Below, one piece after another: positions 33,614-43,263 of a stretch of DNA of 64,000 bases. The translations under genes were made by a program, and so were the position numbers. The notes beneath the pieces are model-generated. The model ran no database searches. It was not told the DNA's origin and was given only the letters and a program-made list of their open reading frames with translations. The stretch is from Blakeslea trispora (Eukaryota > Mucoromycota > Mucoromycetes > Mucorales > Choanephoraceae), in assembly GCA_025331445.1 (NCBI GenBank), contig JAIWNE010000106.1:52459-116458 (forward strand). The letters are read 5' to 3'. How positions within the stretch are numbered: position 1 is the first letter of the stretch; each line of letters begins with the position of its first letter.

Positions 33614-36600
33614 TTCATTTAATAAAATATACAGGATTAATCCTGGAACATCTTTTTCTTGATGTTTATCTTTCTTTTTTCCGAAAAAAAAAACACTTGT
33701 GTTGAAGCATATTTGGTTGTATTGGGTATTTGATTTGTAAAGTTGAATTTTCTTTTTTTTTTTTGTCTAAAGAAAATACCTTTCAATTTCCCAGAACAAG
33801 ACTCAATAGGTATATTCTTCAGACTAACACTGATTACATCATTTACCGTTCCTTGAACGTGTTTTATGTATAGAAAAAGACAAGTAAGGAATTCACTAAA
33901 GAAACGACAGAAAAAAAAAAGATAGACATGACAGTTGCCATGACATCAAGTGGATGCATAAACATAGCACAAAGTAGCAGCATATTGCACAAACTGCATG
34001 CAAGTTCTGACATATCTAAATTCTGAAGTTCAATCTATCAAAACAATGATAAGCACAACAAAAGTCTTTCTTTTTTTTTTTGCTTATCATAATAAAATAT
34101 CTCAGATAATCAAGAAGAACAAAAACGTTTAACCATCAAAAACTTGGCAAATGGATTTGATGCTGTTGTATTCTTGGCTTTAATTTTCTCTGCTTTTTTT
34201 AATGACAAGTAAATAAAGAGCAGAAGAAAAAAGAACATTTTGCCTCGTATACAGTTGCTTGTTTTTTCTCTTTGGAAATGACACTGCATGCTGCATGTAT
34301 CAAGTAGTGCTACTTCGGAGTACGAAGCAGAGAACGTAAGCAGCGGATTATACATCGATTCCAGAAAAAATTGTAAATAAAGAGATTTAAAGTGCGCGCC
34401 ACCATATAAAATTTACCTATTGAAATAGCAAAGCATCTTGAAGAGAAAGGAGGGGGGGCAACAAAGGAAAATGATGCTCTGGAGCTTTCTTTCATTAACT
34501 TGAGGAGGACCTCCTCTTTCAATAACGTTGACACACTAGCATAAAACCATACTTGTTAGCTGTGATTTGAGGATTGCTATGCAATAATTTCTTTTTTGGA
34601 AATCAAAAAATAAATCCTTTAGAGAAACAAAAGCAATGAAAGTCTTAATTAGCTAATATGTGTTTGGGCAATATCAATGAGCTTTTTGTAGTCCAAGTGA
34701 TCGAGTTTTGTCTGGCGATAGGAAACAGGCAAACTTCCTGCAAACGGTTTTTGTGCATCTACTAATCCAAGGTAGGCGCAAAAAACCTGACACATGTAAC
34801 TCCTTGCTGTCCAAAACAATTGTGCTCAAGCGATGACAAATCGTACATCTTAAATGACAGGCCTGACTATTGAGTTGACATGTGCCAGCTTCCATCATAA
34901 ATTGCTGGGTATATAACCTCTTTTTAGAACAGATCAAGCCGACCATGCGTTCAGTTCAAGCAGGTCTTCTTTATTCTTATCAAATTTACATCTATATGAT
35001 GTTTAAGCCTGGGAAAATAGGAGCTACAGCAATAGCTGCAGTCTTTGCAATGCCTTTGACCCAGATTCGCAGCAGACATTGCACAGTTGCTATAGCAAAC
35101 CTAAAGGCTGTCTTTCAGAATTTTTTTTGTTTGGACATCTTAAAGGGATCTTGATAAAACAAGTTGCTACTTTAATCATCGTTTTTTCTTCTCTTTTTGT
35201 GGAGATAGACGGCAAATTACAGCATATCGCACTGATGGTTGCCAACTATGTAAGATATAAGAGAGTTATTAAGAAAAAAAAATGTGCCAAATTAGCTGTC
35301 GAAGGAGGATGATTGGACTTTGAAAGATATACCATTGATGCTTGTTGTAGGGTTTCGCTTGGAATGCCTTGATGGGTTCTGCTGATGCTCTATATCAAGA
35401 CGGCAAGTATGCCCGAATGAAGAGCTTCTCCGAGATTGCTATCTCCATCTCCTTGAGTGAGCAATCTCCATTCGCTTCCATCCGTAATCTTTTTTCTGGA
35501 AATGGTGTAATCCTGTTCAGCTTATTATGCAATGACAAAAAAGATCAATACAACCGATCTGATTTGTGGGATTTCGGGCAGTTTTTTTTTTTCTTTGTGC
35601 ATATATAGAGAAGACTATATTTTCTGTCTTTTTTTTTTTTTACGCGAATCAAGTCTGTGCTGGATATGCAGCTAAAAAAGAAAATTGCTACTTGCCTTTT
35701 CTGAGCAACACTATATTTATGTAGCCAATCACATATATGCCTGAGCAAATAGCTCACTCTCTCACACTTCCTTTTTTCCTTTCCCCTCCTTTTCCCATTT
35801 GTAAATGATAAGATGGCGGTAGACTCAGATGACCAGGGGCTGCTTGACATCAAATCAGGAGAGGTATTTTCTTTTGTTGATTTTCTCAGTTTGTAAATAG
35901 CAAGACAGTTTCAGAAAAAAGAAAAAATCTTTTTAAGGCAAGGATCTTCCCGGTAAACTACAAGTGGTACAAACGCAGCCTGAGTACGAAAAAATAAAGT
36001 TTTTAAAACGTAGTATCAGAACGTGCTTCCATACTAAAGTTGTGCTTCCTGTGTGCCTGTGACTTTTCTTATGCGCGTGTGAAGGACTTGAAAGAAGAAG
36101 TTCTTTCTTGCCAATAGAAACAATGATTGAAGTGTTCCGGATAAGCTTTCTTACTGCTTTTGACTTGGAACGATTTCAGAGTCTAAATAAATCAAATCGA
36201 GTTATTTCGATTGACGGTAGGAAGAAAGTATACACAGTAAAACGTGTAGTAAACAAGATTACATCTTGAAGGGCTAGGCCTCTACATACACGCACTTTTT
36301 TTTTTTTTTTTTGCTTCGGCTTACGCACAAACAAATAATAAACTAGAAAATGATTGTTACTTGGATGTCTATATATACATCACAGGCCTTTTTTTTTTTT
36401 TTAGTTACAAAAAGAAAGTCAGCAGACAGTTTTCAGGTCAAATTTGTGTATTTGACACACCACTTTTGCTGAGACAATCTTGTTTTTGCTACTCTCTTGA
36501 GGAAAGAAATGTCTATTGGAATATATCAGCAAAAAAAAAGTAAACGAAAGTTGAGATTTGATAAGAAGCAAGCTTGTAGTGTATGCAAGTGAACAGGTTG

Positions 36601-36972
36601 CAGACTATGATGCGGAGTAAAAGATCGATTGTAAGGAGTTGCAAAAAATAGGCTTACCTTTTTAACTTCAAGAGTGACATAAATCGTTATTGGCGGACCA
36701 AAAGAAGCTTTTTGTTGTAACTTTATCAAAAACTCCTATCGTCATTTTGTTACTGCTTCTCTATCTCACTTTAAATTAACTAAGCACTATTTTTTTCTCA
36801 TCTCTTCATTCTTTCTCTTATTTTTTTTTTTCTTTGAATCAAGAACTTTCCTTTCTTTCAAACCCAAAGACTTCTTTACTCTCCTTTTATTTTATTCTTT
36901 TTTCATCCTTTCATTATAATACATTTGTTCTCCCATACTATTCATTAAATTATATAGAGCTTTATAAAGAAA
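33614..36972. other. Long intergenic region with possible relic coding pieces
   Basis: About 3.4 kb. No full gene can be assembled. Between about 34650 and 36270 the sequence is less AT-rich than the flanks and has protein-like open stretches on both strands bounded by splice-like signals: minus strand, an open segment ending KLDHLDYKKLIDIAQTHIS with TAA at about 34653; plus strand, GFAWNALMGSADALYQDG after an acceptor at about 35350, an ATG-led MAVDSDDQGLLDIKSGE at about 35814, and a 48-codon frame MIEVFRISFLTAFDLERF at about 36124. They cannot be joined into one convincing model. An unrecognised gene, a decayed gene or a non-coding RNA are all possible. Confidence 0.35.
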
Positions 36973-39027
36973 ATGTCTTATTTATTAAACAAACCATCTC
37001 AACAATCTTGGTCACAACAGTTATCTGATAATAGCAGTAGCAATAATAGCATCCATGGTGACAGTAATAATAACGATAACTCTGACAATTTGATCTCGGC
37101 TTCGAACGAAGAAGAAGAAACAACCGGTTCTTCTTCAGCTCCGCCTGTACGCAAGAGAACTAGAGCAACCGCAGACCAGTTATCTGTGTTAGAAGATACT
37201 TTTGCAGCTAATGTGAGCCCTAACTCTAAGTTGAGAAAGCAACTAGCTGAACAACTCCAAATGAGTGAGAGATCAATTCAAATTTGGTTTCAAAACAGAA
37301 GAGCAAAAGTGAAACATATGCAAAAGAGAGCTCAGATGCAAATGCATCAAGCATCTATTCGTGCACAATTATACCAGTATCACCAACAACAGCAACAGCA
37401 ACAACAGCAACAACAACAGCATCAGCACCATCCACAACATCCTCAGCCATTTAGCCAGCCTCTCTTGCCTATGCAGACTCCTTATCAACCACCACAACCA
37501 TCACAACAACATCCTTACTACTACAACCCTGCTGCCGCTCGCTTGGCTATTCCTCCTCGCGCTCAAAGTGTAGATGCTGTGCAGTTTCACTATAACGCTA
37601 ACATCAACAGCCGGCTACCCTCTACCCAAACAGATGCGATGTTTACATCTCCTTCTTCTGTACCCCCAGCTCCTCTAGCCGCTGTCACAAACACATCTTA
37701 TAGCGCTACACCTCCACCCATGTCTTACCCTCAATACTTTGGCCAGCAACAACAGCTTGCTACCTCATGGTTGTCTTCTGCTCAAGATGACATTCAACTA
37801 ATGAGACAAAGCATGCCTCCCCAAGTATATCCTTATGACCTAAACGGTTCTATCGACTCAACAACTGGTTTAGATTTCCCTGAGTACATTCATGGCCCTG
37901 CCTCCCCTTCGCCAAGTCCTCTAAATGTCAAGCCAGCTAATAGTACCATCCCAACCTTGGTTTCCGTTCCTGATGCTGGACCAACTGCCGTTTTAGCTAC
38001 TAGCACTGTTATCTCAGATAGCAATAGCTCCAAGAATTCTCTCTCCCCAGGTATATATATATTGAACGTTTTTTTCTTTCTTCTTACTTACATATTCATT
38101 TTAGCTCCAATTGAACAACCCATCCCTACCATTGATCCTTCCAATTTAATAATGACCCCTTCATCTGAAAGCAAAGATAATACATCTGAGACTAAGAAAG
38201 ATGAAACTCAGACAACAGATAAAGAAAAAGAATCAGTTGCTTTACATGATGAAGATGATGAAGAGCCTAAAGACCTATACCTTTCTGCTACCACTCTGAC
38301 CATTGGAACTTGGCACAGACTCAAGATGCAAGAGACAGACCTTGTCTGCGTATACCGACCTGACACCCGTATTTTTGCTTGGCACATCGTAGATGGTGGC
38401 TGCCACTTTAAGATGGAAGTACCTCAAAAGGCTGTTTCAAGTATTGAATTCATACTTGATGAACACGAAGCCTTGGCAGACGTCCATTTTGATATTAGTG
38501 AGCCCCCTCTTTTCTATATGGAATCAACTACTACTACGCCTCAGTCAGACATGAAGAAAAAGAAGAAGTCCCTCACAAATGATGATCAGCAAGACATCAT
38601 TTCATCAGAGACAGTACTATCGCCTATGTGGGTTCAGTGTTCTGATTTCACAGAAGGCAAACAAGCTTCTCGTTTCTTTAGACATACACTTAAGGGTATT
38701 GCTCATCACATGAAGCAAGAATTGTTGGCCTTGATAAACAATCATGAAGAAACTAGACGTCTTGTCCATTTCATTGAATCTTCTACGCCTATAGTTCATA
38801 ATCCTTACGGTGCTACCATGTACCAACCCTTAATCGTAGATCAACAAGTGCCCCATCATCCTCATACGCATCTCTTTCATCCACAACAGCATCCTCATCC
38901 CTCTCTTATTTCAGCAACTGACGAAAGCCTGTTAATGCAATCTGCAGCAAGTACAGGTTTCAACCCCGTTTACTGGCCTGGTCAAGCCAATGCTGAGCCT
39001 ATTGCTTGTGAATTGTATATGAGCTAG
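36973..39027 (+). CDS. Homeodomain transcription factor
   Basis: DNA-binding regulator of the fungal homeobox type. A homeodomain lies at about residues 60-117: it opens with RKRTRATADQLSVLEDTF and its recognition helix is SIQIWFQNRRAKVKHMQ, with the invariant W-F-N-R residues. It is followed by Q-rich tracts (CAA/CAG repeats at about 37384-37420) and proline-rich activation-like regions. A second conserved block sits in the C-terminal half (LTIGTWHRLKMQETDLVCVY, FAWHIVDGGCHFKMEV), a pattern I associate with Phx1/Pho2-like fungal homeodomain proteins. The frame is open from end to end, but positions 38051-38104 have perfect intron signals (CAG|GTATAT ... TTTTAG), 54 nt and in frame. Without it the protein is about 666 residues; retained, it would insert a hydrophobic segment that makes little sense in a nuclear factor. 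Confidence 0.88.
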   Translation: MSYLLNKPSQQSWSQQLSDNSSSNNSIHGDSNNNDNSDNLISASNEEEETTGSSSAPPVRKRTRATADQLSVLEDTFAANVSPNSKLRKQLAEQLQMSERSIQIWFQNRRAKVKHMQKRAQMQMHQASIRAQLYQYHQQQQQQQQQQQQHQHHPQHPQPFSQPLLPMQTPYQPPQPSQQHPYYYNPAAARLAIPPRAQSVDAVQFHYNANINSRLPSTQTDAMFTSPSSVPPAPLAAVTNTSYSATPPPMSYPQYFGQQQQLATSWLSSAQDDIQLMRQSMPPQVYPYDLNGSIDSTTGLDFPEYIHGPASPSPSPLNVKPANSTIPTLVSVPDAGPTAVLATSTVISDSNSSKNSLSPGIYILNVFFFLLTYIFILAPIEQPIPTIDPSNLIMTPSSESKDNTSETKKDETQTTDKEKESVALHDEDDEEPKDLYLSATTLTIGTWHRLKMQETDLVCVYRPDTRIFAWHIVDGGCHFKMEVPQKAVSSIEFILDEHEALADVHFDISEPPLFYMESTTTTPQSDMKKKKKSLTNDDQQDIISSETVLSPMWVQCSDFTEGKQASRFFRHTLKGIAHHMKQELLALINNHEETRRLVHFIESSTPIVHNPYGATMYQPLIVDQQVPHHPHTHLFHPQQHPHPSLISATDESLLMQSAASTGFNPVYWPGQANAEPIACELYMS
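38051..38104 (+). other. In-frame 54-nt intron inside the homeodomain gene
   Basis: Begins GTATATATATATTGAACG and ends TTCATTTTAG with a T-rich tract before the AG. Length is a multiple of three and it contains no in-frame stop, so it can be spliced or retained without breaking the frame. The encoded hydrophobic stretch contrasts with the polar sequence on both sides. Confidence 0.75.
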
Positions 39028-39252
39028 TTTCTCTTCTAGTTCATTGCTACAATCATACAACAAACTCACATACATACATTCTAAATAATCTTTTTCTACA
39101 ACTACCGTACAATGCAAAAGATATTTGTCTTTTACATAATACACTGCTGTTCTCTATTCTTTCATTATAATTATCATTGTTAATTACTCTGCTCAAAGTG
39201 TATTATATTCTCCTTCTTTTTTGTTCATATTCCTTCTACTCGCAATAAAAAA

Positions 39253-39715
39253 CTAAACCTGTATTACAGCCGTTCCACTGCCAATTAAACATTTCTCTTG
39301 CTCAGTAGCGTCATAAAAATAATCCTTGGCTAAGATGAAATTAAGCCCAATGAATACGATATCCACCATGCTCACTGCTATATCAATGTATACAGGGGAA
39401 GAATTGTAAGGTTTATCACTCTAGTCAAAGCAATTCTTATCAGAACTACAACTAAAGAGAGTTGTTTTACATCCTTTGAAGACAGTGTCAGCAAAACCTG
39501 GAATCTCGAAAAGCGCTTTCCTTGATTTTGGAAAAGGCTTTCTACCATTTAGTACAAATGTAGGTGTTCATTTTTTATGTAGTGTAATACTTGAATGACA
39601 ATTAATCTTTGCCTAACTAGGATGGACTTGTTGATAACTGAAAGTCGTATGGGAGACGGCAAGAGAGAAAAGCTGAATGCCTTGCAGAGCTTATAGAAAA
39701 CAATGAGTTTGTCAT
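39253..39715 (-). CDS. Possible small membrane protein (three-exon model)
   Basis: Proposed by eye. Exon 1 from ATG 39715 gives MTNSLFSISSARHSAFL and SCRLPYDFQLST, a basic/hydroxylated start. Exon 2 gives KSLFQNQGKRFSRFQVLLTL. Exon 3 gives SDKPYNSSPVYIDIAVSMVD, then VFIGLNFILAKDYFYDATEQ and ends GSGTAVIQV with TAG at 39253-39255. The second intron has a good GTAAAAC donor and a CTAG acceptor, and the frames join; the first intron uses a weaker GTCCAT donor. The total is about 108 residues with one hydrophobic segment near the C-terminus. Without splicing, a TAG interrupts the frame. Family unknown; a pseudogene fragment is the main alternative. It lies tail to tail with the homeodomain gene. 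Confidence 0.35.
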
Positions 39716-39905
39716 TTTATGGCATATCTAGCTTAAATAAGGATACCATGCACCATTCCTACTTTGCGTTTTCTCAAACAGACAAATCAATGGAACAATA
39801 TGCATCCTCCAGTTGATATGTGCCCTTTGTTTTCTTTTGAAGCTGTAGTGTCGTCTAAGGTCCCTTCAAGTAGTAATTCAAAATGGTGTTTGTCTCTTCT
39901 GCAAA

Positions 39906-40058
39906 ATGTCGGTTGACCATCTTCCCGAGGTATATGATGATATGGGCTTGCTTGTCAAGAACATAGAATCATTTTCTCACATCGTGTATTCTATATATAG
40001 AAATGATGTATATTCTAAAAAAAAAAAAAGACTAGTGTGTAGAATCAAAATGTTGTAG
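39906..40058 (+). CDS. Possible 50-residue ORF
   Basis: ATG-led frame beginning MSVDHLPEVYDDMGLLVKNI and continuing ESFSHIVYSIYRND before a lysine run and stop. The composition of the first 32 residues (acidic, amphipathic, helical) looks protein-like, as in small complex subunits, but the lysine run comes from a poly-A tract that may really be intronic or 3' sequence. It could be the first exon of a larger gene; no continuation was found. Confidence 0.2.
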   Translation: MSVDHLPEVYDDMGLLVKNIESFSHIVYSIYRNDVYSKKKKRLVCRIKML

Positions 40059-41225
40059 CAAATCCAATCCTATACTAAGGTGTCGATGATTTACTGTCAA
40101 CAAATAAAGTTAAGCTTAGTAAATCTTGCTTGTTTGGCATGTGTCAGTAGATCCCATTATGTATTACTCTGAACAATTATTGGTTATTGTATCTTTTATA
40201 TTCTCAAGTCCTCTTGAGTTTGATATGATCCTACTTGAAGAAAACATTTTTAGTATATCCGTTTAATAAAATATCCGTTCACCATATTAAGCCTTTTGCG
40301 ATCCACATTTCTTTTTTGGGTCAAGCGGACTTGAATCGGGTTTACTTATCATTTACAATCCCATCATTTCGAAACAGTACTATGCTACAACAAATGATTG
40401 GAATATGCTCTAGAATAGCATTTCAGTGAGCAGCTCGCTTGTCTTGTCAGCAAATCACTCTACTGTACCACTCAATGAATTATGCATGGTTTTGGCATAG
40501 TACATAGCTTTGTCACAAGTTAAAAGGAGGTTGCTCTGTTTGGAGGAAACAAGGGACAAAGACTTGAATCATTACGTAATAGTCGTTCAAATCAAAAGTG
40601 TAATTTTATCTTTAAATATAAAACTCTTAAAAGGATATCTATGCTAAATGTTTCACCTATATGTATTCCTGTCATCTGCGACCCCGCCCTTCAGAGAATG
40701 AAGGTACAATAGTCAAGATAGCATTATTAAAATATCTTTGCTTTTTCTGCTATGACACTGCTGATAGAATTCTCCTCTTTTAGGAAAAAAAAAAAGCTTT
40801 CAGTAAAACATTTGTCATTTATCTCTAACTGAGCAGCATTGCTAATACTAGTATTTTTCATACTCTGAATGAGAATCCAATCTGAATATGCAATTGTTAA
40901 CAGGGGGTTGTTGCATTCGGCCTTGTCTCTCACTTTACATCTAAAACTGTTGATACAATTAAAAATTCAGATGCTTGATAAATGCGAAATTTAGAATGTC
41001 ATATAATGAAAGGCAAGTATATTGCTGGATAAAGACCTTTTTTTTTTTTGTTATCGATATGTCTGAGACTACTCTATTAGCAAAATGCAGAATACGATCA
41101 GTACTTTGGCAACAATGAGCACTTCATCCGATTATCTGCCGTGCTTCTCTCCTCCTTTATCCTTGATTGGGAAAGTGAGAAAAACTAAAATGATTAAACC
41201 AATGCTCAACAATCAGATTTAGCAG
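40059..41225. other. Intergenic region
   Basis: About 1.2 kb, AT-rich, with short unsupported frames only. Nothing recognisable in it. Confidence 0.5.
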
Positions 41226-41624
41226 CTAGAGTGAACTTGATCCAACAATCATCGACCGAAGTTTTCGGATGTAAATGAGAGGATCACACACTTTTAGTGA
41301 GAGGTTGCTATATGAACGAAACAAAAAGGGCGAGGGGTTTGCTCCAAGGCTTTTTATTGAAGCAAACGACACTCGTAGAATGCTTGTGAATAGATACGAA
41401 GCAAAGCCAGCAATTAAAGAAAATGAAACGGCTGTTCTGTAAAAACTACTAGCTATATTATTGTGAACATTCAATTGCTCACTTTGATACGCTGTCAAGT
41501 CATTTACGGATAAAATTTTTGGTGAAACTTCTTGAATCCATCTCCATACATAAGGATTCGTAAGAGCACGTGACTTTTGATTGCTTTGAAAGCAGTAAAG
41601 ATGTTTTACATAGAAAACATGCAT
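41226..41624 (-). CDS. Hypothetical small protein with one hydrophobic segment
   Basis: A 132-residue open frame from ATG 41624 (MHVFYVKHLYCFQSN) to TAG at 41226. Positions near residues 70-95 are hydrophobic (SLIAGFASYLFTSIL), consistent with one membrane helix; the rest is basic and polar (LTNPYVWRWIQEVSPKIL, SYSNLSLKVCDPLIYI). I recognise no family. Support: length without stops is unusual for this AT-rich intergenic DNA, and an ATATAT-rich stretch lies just upstream of the ATG. It is divergent from the PIN-domain gene, about 235 bp away. It may be a chance ORF or a fragment with further exons. Confidence 0.35.
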   Translation of the reverse strand: MHVFYVKHLYCFQSNQKSRALTNPYVWRWIQEVSPKILSVNDLTAYQSEQLNVHNNIASSFYRTAVSFSLIAGFASYLFTSILRVSFASIKSLGANPSPFLFRSYSNLSLKVCDPLIYIRKLRSMIVGSSSL

Positions 41625-41859
41625 TGCTTGATATATATACAAGGCTGTATTTTTTGTTTATTGATTTGGTGTTAAGCAGACTGATTCCTGTTCCTACTTT
41701 TTGATTACATTTACTAGTCCTATTATTGTTTCTTTTTGGTAAACAAGTAATTAACCGAAATAGCGTGTCAATTTGTTGATGCAGCCAGTCTGCTTCAATT
41801 TTTTTTCTTCTTCTTTTTGCAAATTTTCAAGTCTAACTTTATAACAACAGAGCGGAAAA

Positions 41860-43111
41860 ATGAGCACTGAAGATCTGGAGTTTATGGACATCGATGGGCC
41901 TGAGTTCCTTAACGATGTTCATCACCAGATCGCTAATATTCGTGCAGATCAAAACTATGAATACCTTGACATTCCAATGATCGTTCCTGATCAGTTAAGC
42001 CTACAACCACGTAAGAAAAAGAACTTACAGCATACAGAGAATGACAGTGAGAATAATCCTATCCTTTTTTTCTTTTTTGACGGGACTATCAGACTCTTTC
42101 TCTGAAATAGCTGTATTAGATACCAACTTTTTACTTTCAAGGCTGGGTTATCTTGATGTTTTATTGACATTGGCTGATGAAAATCCAAGCAATCTGCTTG
42201 TCATATTACCTTGGGTAGTTATTCGAGAATTGGATGGCCTAAAGAACTCAGGGAATGATTCGGATGTGCGTGCAAGTGCCAGAAAAGCAATGCGATTTCT
42301 TGAGTTGCATTTGAGAGACAAATCAGCTTCTCTTAGAGGACAAAAGATGAACGAAGTATCCAATCAGGCTATCAACCATGTAATTCTATTGATGTTGTAA
42401 GCCGCGCATCTAGATTTGACTGACTCTTTCTCTCTCGTATGATTTCTAGTCCAGAGATGTTAAAGGCGATGATCGTATTTTAGATTGCTGCATGTAAAAT
42501 ACAATTGGCATGAAGAGACAAAGCAGATTTTAAATTATCTGTATAGATATTTTCAACAGTTGACTCAGCGACGCATCCTTCTTCTTTCCAATGATCGAAA
42601 CCTTTGTATCAAAGTTATGGTACACGAAATTGACTCTGTCTCTGCCGAATCAGTAGATAGAATGGAGGCGCTGTTAAATCGTGTGGCTGGCAAAAGTGGA
42701 ACAATATTAGATTCAAAATACAGCCATACAGTAAAGAAGAAGCATAGGAAACGCCATAACAGACAACAACAACAACAACAAGAACAGCAGTATCACAATC
42801 AACTCACAGAAGATTATGTAAGCCAATTAAATCTCCCTTAAGTCGACTCCCTATTTAATTTTCTTCTATAGAGTATGGATATTGATGATACATATTCGGA
42901 ACAATTTGCATACAACACTATGGATACCTCTATGATGATTGATGATGACCATATGCATTCAATATTTCTATCAACACAAGAAAGCCAATGGGCCAAAGCA
43001 CCAAAGAGATTTTATGGAAAGAAATCAGAACCACCTGCATACCTTGATGATGATCCAACATTAGTTGCACCAAAAAGACCTTACCGACCTCAGCATGGCG
43101 TATATAAATAA
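41860..43111 (+). CDS. PIN-domain endoribonuclease, SWT1-like
   Basis: Predicted RNA endonuclease. Yeast Swt1 is a PIN-domain RNase active in nuclear mRNP quality control. Five exons join in frame to about 340 residues: first exon MSTEDLEFMDIDGPEF; a 46-nt intron; then EIAVLDTNFLLSRLGYLDVL, the first PIN acidic residue in LDTNFLL; WVVIRELDGLKNS with the conserved Glu-Leu-Asp-Gly; VKGDDRILDCC with conserved acids; and LLLSNDRNLCIKVMVHEI with the last PIN motif (SNDxN). A basic Q-rich linker (KKKHRKRHNR then poly-Q) and an acidic M/D-rich tail follow, ending YRPQHGVYK. Yeast Swt1 is longer (458). The PIN motif spacing fits the SWT1/SMG6-type PIN group; the specific orthology is moderately sure. 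Confidence 0.8.
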
Positions 43112-43217
43112 AATAAAATAAAATAAAAAAAAAACGAATTCTATTTATTGATAAGCAAAAAAAAAAAAAAAGAAAAAAAATAGAGAGAGATGGGTATGAT
43201 TGCTTTCTTGCTAGTAA

Positions 43218-43242
43218 TATATATATATATATATGTATATAT
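43218..43242. repeat. (TA)n-type repeat in a 3' intergenic gap
   Basis: A run of about nine TA units followed by GTATATATATG, between the convergent stops of the PIN-domain gene and the AKR1 gene (gap about 150 bp, also with poly-A). Confidence 0.75.
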
Positions 43243-43263
43243 ATGTACTTGAAGATCTTTGAA

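Noticed and set aside
38051..38104. Apparent transmembrane helix in the homeodomain protein
   Set aside because: The hydrophobic residues are encoded by a segment with perfect intron signals; best explained as an intron, not a membrane anchor.
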